DNA from: an uncultured Desulfobacterales bacterium
Lineage (GTDB): Bacteria > Desulfobacterota > Desulfobacteria > Desulfobacterales > G020354645
Assembly: GCA_947259865.1 (NCBI GenBank)
Contig: CAMYNZ010000187.1
Span: forward strand, 1-20,690
DNA length: 20,690 bases
Direction of reading: 5' to 3'
The notes below the pieces were generated by a model. That model ran no database searches and was not told the origin of the DNA. It saw only the letters and a program-made list of their open reading frames with translations. Numbering within the stretch: position 1 is the first letter of the stretch; every line of letters begins with the position of its first letter. A program made the translations under genes and the position numbers. Shown one piece after another: positions 15,300 through 20,690 of this stretch.

Positions 15300-16727
15300 A
15301 TGGCGACCCAAGAAAACTTTGACCTTATTATTATTGGCGGCGGCCCGGGGGGATACGTCGCGGCTGTGCGGGCGGTCCAGCTTGGATTGAAAGTGGTCTG
15401 TATCGAGAAGGAAAACCGGCTCGGGGGTGTTTGTCTGAATGTTGGTTGTATACCCAGCAAGGCGCTGCTGGACTCCAGTGAATTCTTTCATATGGCCAAA
15501 GATCGATTTGCAGGGCACGGCATCAAGACCGGCCGCGTAACATTGGATCTCCCGGCAATGATGGCCCGCAAAGATAAAGTTGTGGAGGAACTCACCTCAA
15601 ATGTCCGCAAACTTCTGGAAGGCAACAACGTACAAATTGTTTATGGCACCGCTATCCTGGCTGGGGAGGATCGCGTGAAAGTGGTGCGAAAAACCGGTTC
15701 TTCCGAAAAGAAGAAACAGCAAACTTTTCAGGCCAAATCCATATTATTGGCAACCGGTAGTGAACCCGTGACGGTTCCGGGTCTTGAATATGACGGTGAA
15801 TATATCGTCAGCTCCACCGAAGCTCTTAAATTCGAAACAGTACCCAAGCATCTAGGTGTGGTCGGCGGCGGCTACATTGGTCTGGAATTGGGCTCGGTGT
15901 GGTTGCGGCTGGGAGCTAAAGTTACCGTCATCGAAATGTTACCTCAGATCGCAACCAATCTGGACGGCATGGTTGCCCGCACGCTGAAGCGGATTCTCAG
16001 CAAACAGGGCATGGCGTTCCGCTTAAAAACCAGAGTGGACAGTGCCAATATTTCCGGCAAAAAGGTTCGAGCAAAATTAACCTCCGGTGATAAACAGGAG
16101 ACGTTGCAATTTGATCGCCTCCTGGTTTCAGTCGGTCGTCGACCCTTAACCCGAGGTCTCGGGCTGGAAAAAATCGGGGTTAAAACCGATCCGGAAAGCG
16201 GGCACGTCCTGGTGGATGGGTCTTACCAGACAAACATCTCCGGTATATATGCTATCGGAGATCTTGTGGCCGGGCCCATGCTGGCCCATAAAGCTTCGGC
16301 CGAAGGCATTGCCGCCGTGGAGTGCATTGGCGGTTTGCCCGGAGAGGTAAATTACGATGCGGTACCGGCAGTGATCTACACCTCACCTGAAGTTGCCAGT
16401 GTGGGACTTACCGAAAAAGAGTTAAAGGAGCGCGGGGTTCCCTGTTGCACCGGTACCTATCCTTTTTCCGGTGCCGGGCGCGCGCGCTGTATGGGGGAAA
16501 TGGATGGTTTCGTCAAACTCATTGCCCATGCCAAAACCGATCGGATTTTAGGCGTGCATATTATCGGTGCCCGTGCGGCCGATATGATTGCTGAATGTGT
16601 ACTGGCAGTTGAATTTGGCGCCAGCTCAGAAGATATCGCCAGGACGATCCATGGCCACCCCACATTTGCCGAGGCTCTCATGGAAGCAGCCCTGGCGGTG
16701 CGGAAGTGTTCTATCTATGCCTCCTAG
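15300..16727 (+). CDS. lpd: Dihydrolipoamide dehydrogenase, E3
   Basis: A 475-aa FAD enzyme that reoxidises dihydrolipoyl-E2 and reduces NAD+. Seen in order: the FAD-binding fingerprint IIIGGGPGGYVAAVRA (residues 10-25); the redox disulfide CLNVGC (Cys45, Cys50); the NAD-binding GGGYIGLELGSVWLRLG; the second FAD motif IYAIGDLVAGPMLAHKA; and the C-terminal dimer-interface HGHPTFAEALMEA that supplies the active-site base. Length and motifs are normal. GGAGA 7 bases upstream overlaps the end of sucB, and the 2-base gap shows one operon with sucA and sucB. The protein could also serve other lipoyl complexes or the glycine cleavage system. Confidence 0.96.
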   Translation: MATQENFDLIIIGGGPGGYVAAVRAVQLGLKVVCIEKENRLGGVCLNVGCIPSKALLDSSEFFHMAKDRFAGHGIKTGRVTLDLPAMMARKDKVVEELTSNVRKLLEGNNVQIVYGTAILAGEDRVKVVRKTGSSEKKKQQTFQAKSILLATGSEPVTVPGLEYDGEYIVSSTEALKFETVPKHLGVVGGGYIGLELGSVWLRLGAKVTVIEMLPQIATNLDGMVARTLKRILSKQGMAFRLKTRVDSANISGKKVRAKLTSGDKQETLQFDRLLVSVGRRPLTRGLGLEKIGVKTDPESGHVLVDGSYQTNISGIYAIGDLVAGPMLAHKASAEGIAAVECIGGLPGEVNYDAVPAVIYTSPEVASVGLTEKELKERGVPCCTGTYPFSGAGRARCMGEMDGFVKLIAHAKTDRILGVHIIGARAADMIAECVLAVEFGASSEDIARTIHGHPTFAEALMEAALAVRKCSIYAS

Positions 16728-17050
16728 AATTGGGTTAGCCCGTTGGTCCGTTAAAAAGGGTTCAGGGGTTAGGGTGATTTTTTTGACGACAAGATGATCG
16801 CCCCGGTAATTCTAATAGGCAATGGGCTATTGCCGCCTAAAGAGGCAAAACACAGCGTCGATACTTGTTCGAGAGGGAGTTTTAAACAGCTGGCGGCAAA
16901 ATGAAAGGCAGTTGCCGCTGTCAGGCTTGGCAGGCAACAACCCGGCATCTTGTCGTCAAAAAAATTACCCTAACCCCTGGATCCGTTTGCATTCTGTTTT
17001 AAACGGGCTCAATCCCGATTTGAGCGGGACAAACCGGCTAACCTAAAATT
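16728..17050. repeat. Large inverted-repeat element after lpd
   Basis: 16761-16796 and 16946-16981 are 36-base inverted copies with two mismatches (core TTTTTTTGACGACAAGATG), separated by 149 bases. Outside them, 16728-16749 and 17027-17050 (AATT..GGTTAGCC..GTCC) are also inverted copies, so the element starts right after the lpd stop. The interior has smaller stems (GGCGGCAA with TTGCCGC near 16892-16916; GCTCAA with TTGAGC near 17007-17024). The T-runs next to stems may end lpd transcription. It fits a miniature mobile element or a structured RNA. This fills the gap up to the MORN gene; 17051-17140 shows nothing further. Confidence 0.65.
16794..16904 (+). CDS. Doubtful 36-aa ORF inside the inverted-repeat element
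   Basis: An ATG at 16794 opens 36 codons (MIAPVILIGNGLLPPKEAKH, then a basic C-terminus) spanning the loop between the 36-base arms. There is no ribosome binding site, since the T-run and inverted repeat precede it, and no known domain. The peptide looks coding-like, which could mean the loop was captured from a gene. Probably not expressed. Confidence 0.15.
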   Translation: MIAPVILIGNGLLPPKEAKHSVDTCSRGSFKQLAAK

Positions 17051-17140
17051 GCGCTTTATCCGCCGTTGTTGTGGCGGGCTTATTTTGATCCTAACCCGAT
17101 GTCTTGAAACTCTCACGGGTGGCTTAGCAAAGACTGAAGT

Positions 17141-17776
17141 CTATTTCCCGATAAATTTGTCATTTTTGAACTGGCCGACATACTGGGCGCCGTCCGGAAA
17201 GATATAAATTCCCTGTCCGTTTTTTCTTCCCATTTTGTATTCGCCCACATATTTTTCACCGTTGCTGAACGTAAACGTTCCTTTTCCGTGAAATAAACTG
17301 TCTGTGAACCGGCCTTCGTATTTATCGCCGTTGGGATAGGTGAAAATACCTTGGCCGTTGAACTTATTGTCTTTAAACTCCCCGACGTATACACTTCCAT
17401 TATAGTAGGTATACGTTCCCTGTCCATGTCTTTTGTCGTCTCTGAATTCACCGATATATTTATCGCCCGTGACAAAGGTATAACTGCCGCGACCGTTGCG
17501 CATATCATTTTTAAACTGACCGACATAAACACCGCCATTGACAAAATTGTAAGTTCCATGACCATATCTGCGGTCGTCCCTGAACTCACCGACATAGACG
17601 TCTCCGTTGGAAAAGGTGTGACGGCCCTGTCCATGGCGTTTTCCACTTTTAAACGCACCGATGTATTTTTCACCGCTCTCAAAGACATAGGTTCCTTTTC
17701 CGTTGCTGCAATTTCCCGAAATGCATTTCCCGACTACTTGAATAGCGTTCAGGGAAACAACAAGAACTGACGTCAT
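17141..17776 (-). CDS. MORN-repeat protein, probably exported
   Basis: A 211-aa protein consisting almost wholly of MORN repeats: eight units of 23 residues of the type YVGEFKDDKRHGQGTYTFxNG, the last truncated, preceded by a partial unit (GNCSNGKGTYVFESG). MORN arrays form long beta-hairpin ribbons that bind lipids or proteins. The N-terminus (MTSVLVVSLNAIQVVGKC) resembles a signal peptide. The ATG at 17774-17776 has no Shine-Dalgarno. A CTG at 17798-17800 in the same frame has AAGGAG 8 bases upstream and would add NRLIDIF, giving a better, positively charged signal peptide. Translation may therefore begin there. It is the last gene of the minus-strand group with the four-TM and stator-like genes, 250 bases downstream of the former. 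Confidence 0.88.
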   Translation of the reverse strand: MTSVLVVSLNAIQVVGKCISGNCSNGKGTYVFESGEKYIGAFKSGKRHGQGRHTFSNGDVYVGEFRDDRRYGHGTYNFVNGGVYVGQFKNDMRNGRGSYTFVTGDKYIGEFRDDKRHGQGTYTYYNGSVYVGEFKDNKFNGQGIFTYPNGDKYEGRFTDSLFHGKGTFTFSNGEKYVGEYKMGRKNGQGIYIFPDGAQYVGQFKNDKFIGK

Positions 17777-17800
17777 GAAAATATCTATTAAGCGATTCAG

Positions 17801-18026
17801 TTATTGCTCTCCTTGATGGAATTATGGGGTCTGCCGGCGACACTGGGAGCTTTTATGTTGTCCTGCGGAAATTCATGATTGAAGATTTGAAAGGTAAGGG
17901 TTTCAGGTCAAAAGGCCTCTAATTTGATACGCAATACACGGTCTGCAAAATGAGGCCTCCCCCCCGGTACTCAGCAGATAGATCACTGGCGCCAGGGGAG
18001 TTGTGGTATCCGTAACAGCTATTTTA
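17801..18026. other. Gap between the four-TM gene and the MORN gene
   Basis: The ribosome binding site of the MORN gene is at 17809-17814 (minus AAGGAG). AGGCCTC (17913-17919) and GAGGCCT (17952-17958) form a 7-bp stem with a 32-base loop, followed on the minus strand by TTTT; this is at best a weak terminator of the four-TM gene. A C7 run sits at about 17957-17965. No gene is seen. Confidence 0.35.
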
Positions 18027-18812
18027 TCAGACACCGGCTAAATTATTTATTCTATCATCTTGGTCATCTTGATTATCGGTTTTGATAATCTGGATGTTCT
18101 CCTTTTTTGATCTGCCAATTTTTTTTGATCTTTTTTTAAAACCATTATTCAGGCGCTCGTATAAATAGACCCAGTTAACAAAGCCAACCACCCAGGCCAG
18201 AATCCAGAAAAACCAGGATTCGTCCGAAAATTGAATATCAAATACAGGAAGGAAAATCTGGACGATACCGAAACAAATCCCGGCCATAATAACGGCTACA
18301 GGCGGACTGATGATAAACCAGAGCATTGAATCATAACTTATTTCATCTCTTGCCCGGCTGTTTGGCAGTTTTACATACATACTTACAAGACTGCCAATCA
18401 ATCCCATCAACAAGACAGAGTATGGAATGTTAAAACTGGGTAGCATAATGGCATCCGTAACAGTGAGAACAATAAAGCTGGCAAACGCAACAATGGTGTA
18501 TAGAATAATAACCAGCGAAATGTTTCGCTGCATTCGGGCGGTCGGCTCTTCGATGTCAACCGCCATGGCCCAGAGTTCTTTCTCAATGTCAGGCAGATTT
18601 TTGGTTTCAAATACTTTTTCTTTCATCTGCAAGAGTTTGAGGCGGTTTTTAATCTTATTTTTGTCCATACTTTGATCTTTTAATTTCTCTTGATACATGT
18701 TGATGGTTTCAATAATTTCATTTCTGTAAGCCGAAGTCTCGGTACAGATTACTTCAGGTTTTGGGCTAGTTTCTTTATTTAAAACCACCTCGGGTCCCTC
18801 TTGTTTGTTCAT
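18027..18812 (-). CDS. Four-TM membrane protein with long cytoplasmic N-terminus
   Basis: A 261-aa protein. Residues 1-95 are charged and helical (probable coiled coil at 30-75, DKNKIKNRLKLLQMKEK). Four membrane segments follow at about 98-118, 131-148, 166-190 and 200-217. The tail 222-261 is strongly basic, then acidic (KKRSKKIGRSKK, then NQDDQDD). Segment boundaries with WFIISPPVAVIMAGICFG and WILAWVVGFVNWVYLYERL are conserved-looking, but I do not recognise a family. By charge, both ends are cytoplasmic. The ribosome binding site GGGAGGAG is strong. It sits between the stator-like pair and the MORN gene on the same strand, so a shared complex is plausible. Confidence 0.82.
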   Translation of the reverse strand: MNKQEGPEVVLNKETSPKPEVICTETSAYRNEIIETINMYQEKLKDQSMDKNKIKNRLKLLQMKEKVFETKNLPDIEKELWAMAVDIEEPTARMQRNISLVIILYTIVAFASFIVLTVTDAIMLPSFNIPYSVLLMGLIGSLVSMYVKLPNSRARDEISYDSMLWFIISPPVAVIMAGICFGIVQIFLPVFDIQFSDESWFFWILAWVVGFVNWVYLYERLNNGFKKRSKKIGRSKKENIQIIKTDNQDDQDDRINNLAGV

Positions 18813-18957
18813 CTTCTCCTCCCTTATTTACAGTCTTTTCTCTTCGTAGATAACCGCAATTGGGTTAGATTTTGATCAACCCAAGTCGCTCGATTCAAAA
18901 AGAAGTGTTCTTTTGATACTTTCCGGAAAAATTAGTTTTACACTTTCGGGATAAAAA

Positions 18958-19050
18958 CTAGACCGTGCTAGTCTCTTTCCAAAGCAGCTCCAAAGACTGG
19001 GTAAACCGGTCTACCAGACTCAAATATATACTGTTAAATGACATAAATTT
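18958..19050 (-). pseudogene. Out-of-frame C-terminal tail of the MotA/TolQ/ExbB-like gene
   Basis: In another minus-strand frame, starting at the point where the channel protein loses its homology, 30 codons read KFMSFNSIYLSLVDRFTQSL and then end ELLWKETSTV with TAG at 18958-18960. This has the amphipathic, Asp/Arg-bearing character of the end of a stator-channel protein, while the in-frame reading stops after a short nonsense tail. No start codon or ribosome binding site fits a separate gene. It most likely is the real C-terminus, displaced by a frameshift with possible loss of a few codons. Confidence 0.55.
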
Positions 19051-19724
19051 ACAGAACTGTACATGGCAAGGGTCATACTTTCAAGAAAGTTCTCCAATGT
19101 CGCCTGGGCCGCCGCTATATTACCGGGATCCATTGCTTTTAAAGCCGGAAGCCCTTTGCTGATACCCAAAAAGGTCCCGAAAATTCCGCCGATAATAAAT
19201 AAACTGGGCAAGCGTGAAAACACGTTATTCATCAGCCCAATTGGAATAATTCCCCACAGCTTATTGAAATAGGGGTTTGAATTAAAGGCATATTTTGAAA
19301 TACTATCAAAATCAGGCTCTCGGCCGGCATCATGATATTTTGTCTGCTTGAGCGTGTCGTCAATTAATGATTTAACCCCTGTTTCAACGATGAAAATCCT
19401 GTTTAGCGCTACTACACTCGAATCCTCTTTTCTTTTTCTAAATAGTTTCCGGGCGGTATAGGACTCGTCAAACGTCTTATTTAAGATAAATCCGACAACT
19501 TCGTGGAATTTATTGAGCTTTTTATCCTCGGGGTATTCTTTATTTAGAAAACGATGAGTACGGGTCTCGAAGGCGGAAGAAAAATTGTACTCGGATTTCA
19601 GAAGGTAATACATCAGAAATTTTAATATGGCCGCAATAAAGAATACGAATATCAAAATTGGCATCAAATTATCAGCGCCATATGCGATTAAGGTAGTTAC
19701 TATATTATTGATAATTTCACCCAT
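19020..19724 (-). CDS. MotA/TolQ/ExbB-like proton-channel protein, C-terminus altered by frameshift
   Basis: A 234-aa reading. The first membrane segment is about 20-42 (LMPILIFVFFIAAILKFLMYY). A long charged cytoplasmic region is 45-165. The second segment, 172-190, contains GGIFGTFLGISKGLPAL, the hallmark of MotA/TolQ/ExbB and ZorA channel subunits. The third segment begins ESMTLAMYSSV (matching the family's 'AM.TSi.G' helix) but is cut short after a few residues, and the expected tail appears out of frame at 18958-19050. Such proteins form proton-driven rings around a MotB/ExbD/OmpA-type partner. The partner here would be the OmpA-domain protein just upstream: its stop is 11 bases before this ATG, and the ribosome binding site TAGGAGG includes that stop codon, implying coupling. 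As read, the channel should be non-functional. Confidence 0.8.
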   Translation of the reverse strand: MGEIINNIVTTLIAYGADNLMPILIFVFFIAAILKFLMYYLLKSEYNFSSAFETRTHRFLNKEYPEDKKLNKFHEVVGFILNKTFDESYTARKLFRKRKEDSSVVALNRIFIVETGVKSLIDDTLKQTKYHDAGREPDFDSISKYAFNSNPYFNKLWGIIPIGLMNNVFSRLPSLFIIGGIFGTFLGISKGLPALKAMDPGNIAAAQATLENFLESMTLAMYSSVNLCHLTVYI

Positions 19725-19735
19725 TTAAATTCCTC

Positions 19736-20690
19736 CTAATCTATTAAGTTGAATCGAATAACGGCACTTTGCAATTTTTCGCAGTCATACTTACTGCAGA
19801 ATTCATCCATTTCAATGCTTTCCTTGGGCAGCTCTTTTAGAGGAGCGGAGCCCAAATAACTGCGGCCGGTTACTTTAAGGTAGACCATAAGATCCTTCTG
19901 ATGGTCGTATTGCATATTTCGTCTGTTTAATATGTACATAAATATTGAGCGGGCCCTTCTATAGCTCAGATCCATATTATAGTTTAAAGCCGTGCGTGAT
20001 TCCTTTGAAAGGCTGTGAGGATTGACGTATTTCCCCAGGTAAATCGGTGATGCAGATCCAACGACTTCAATGGATTTTATGTATTTATTGACATCGCTTT
20101 CGCTAAAAATACTTCTGGTATAAACTGGAATTATCTTTTCCAAATACTGTTTCATCTCGGGTTTTAAAACATCACTATCGAAATCAAAATAGGCCTGGTC
20201 AAACGGCAAAGTGACTTCTCCGGTGGCTTCATCGATTTCGGCACCGATACCATGCCGGTTGAAATTTTCTTTGAGGCTTGAAATGATGTTGTCCCGTAGT
20301 TTTTCCTTGGTTTGAAAATCGGCAAGTTTTCTCTGAAGCTTTTCTTGATCAGCCAACAGTTTTTCTTTTTCACCTTTGGCAGCCTTCCGGCCTTCTTGCA
20401 GTTGACCCAGTTTTTCTTTGGTTTTACCCAGTTCTTTCTGCAAAGCCTGCTGGGAGGCTATAAGTCTTTCTTTATCGCCCTCAACGGCGGCTTTGCCTTT
20501 TCCCAGCTCCCGCAGCGCGGCCTTGGATTTTCCCAGCTCACCCAGCAGTTTTTGCTGATCGGCCAGCAGTTTGTCTTTATCGCCCTCGGCGGCGGCCTTG
20601 CCTTTTTCCAGCTCGCGCAGTGCGGCCTTGGATTTTCCCAGCTCACCCAGCAGTTTTTGCTGATCGGCCAGCAGTTTGTCTTTATCGCCC
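19736..20690 (-). CDS. Coiled-coil protein with C-terminal OmpA/MotB-like domain (N-terminus outside the window)
   Basis: The last 317 codons are in the window; the frame is open to the right edge, so the start and any membrane anchor are not seen. Residues visible first: 35-residue coiled-coil repeats (GDKDKLLADQQKLLGELGKS and so on), about four units. Then a linker, ENFNRHGIGAEIDEATGEVT. Then an OmpA-like peptidoglycan-binding domain: FDQAYFDFDSDVL, IEVVGSASP and NMDLSYRRARSI, which fits the NxxLSxxRAxxV motif. MotB, Pal and ZorB use this domain to anchor to the cell wall. The coupled MotA-like gene follows. A stator or energy-transducing pair with a long periplasmic coiled-coil spacer is the natural reading. 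Confidence 0.88.
   Translation of the reverse strand, partial: GDKDKLLADQQKLLGELGKSKAALRELEKGKAAAEGDKDKLLADQQKLLGELGKSKAALRELGKGKAAVEGDKERLIASQQALQKELGKTKEKLGQLQEGRKAAKGEKEKLLADQEKLQRKLADFQTKEKLRDNIISSLKENFNRHGIGAEIDEATGEVTLPFDQAYFDFDSDVLKPEMKQYLEKIIPVYTRSIFSESDVNKYIKSIEVVGSASPIYLGKYVNPHSLSKESRTALNYNMDLSYRRARSIFMYILNRRNMQYDHQKDLMVYLKVTGRSYLGSAPLKELPKESIEMDEFCSKYDCEKLQSAVIRFNLID
20270..20689 (-). repeat. Tandem 105-bp coding repeats
   Basis: Units at 20689-20585, 20584-20480, 20479-20375 and 20374-20270 each encode 35 residues, exactly five heptads. The first two are nearly identical in DNA, the third is moderately diverged and the fourth clearly degenerate. The array probably continues beyond the right edge, and such near-identical units are prone to copy-number change and assembly collapse. 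Confidence 0.85.

Noticed and set aside
17113..17688. 191-codon frame overlapping the MORN gene on the same strand
   Set aside because: It is the same repeat array read in the wrong frame; the MORN frame has clear family repeats.
20270..20689. Tandem repeats as a CRISPR array
   Set aside because: Units are contiguous, in frame and encode heptads; there are no spacers.
17141..20690. Direct assignment of the stator-like pair to a Zorya defence system
   Set aside because: No ZorC, ZorD or ZorE-type gene is visible, the order is reversed, and the four-TM and MORN partners are not Zorya components; only the MotA/OmpA parallel holds.

Overview
The window looks like a chromosomal segment of a mesophilic, moderate-GC Gram-negative bacterium. 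It most resembles Desulfobacterota (Desulfobacterales-type deltaproteobacteria). This is inferred from the style of the PAS-GGDEF protein, the lipoproteins, the envelope genes and the abundant short intergenic repeats; there is no rRNA or other marker to prove it. No tRNA, rRNA, CRISPR array or transposase gene is visible.

Left part (1-8300), mostly minus strand: the start of a GntR/FCD-type regulator with a palindromic operator; a PAS-GGDEF diguanylate cyclase with an intact GGEEF and an I-site; a small DUF2007-like protein; a repeat-like stretch with a doubtful ORF; and one plus-strand membrane protein. Then comes a minus-strand cluster, transcribed from 8299 down to 3225: an MDR-type oxidoreductase, a secreted phosphodiester-glycosidase (NAGPA) domain protein, a homocysteine S-methyltransferase family protein, a PaaI-type hotdog thioesterase and a lipoprotein rhodanese fused to a polytopic membrane domain.

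Middle (8346-17050): a MITE-like repeat, a Tat-exported metallo-beta-lactamase-fold hydrolase, a bidirectional terminator and a small lipoprotein. These are followed by a full 2-oxoglutarate dehydrogenase operon (sucA E1, sucB E2, lpd E3) behind a good sigma70-type promoter. Two features stand out. SucA lacks about 40 residues exactly where the thiamine-diphosphate/Mg motif should be. A 288-bp inverted-repeat element bounded by CTAG has entered at the sucA stop codon, between sucA and sucB. A second large inverted-repeat element follows lpd.

Right part (17141-20690), minus strand: what looks like one operon running in from beyond the right edge. It encodes a protein with 35-residue coiled-coil repeats and an OmpA/MotB-type peptidoglycan-binding domain, a MotA/TolQ/ExbB-like channel protein (its third membrane segment is cut off by a frameshift), a four-TM protein with long cytoplasmic ends, and an eight-unit MORN-repeat protein. 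The stator-like pair recalls Zorya ZorA/ZorB and Mot/Tol/Exb motors, but the partners differ. This is the best candidate for an undescribed envelope-energised system in the window.
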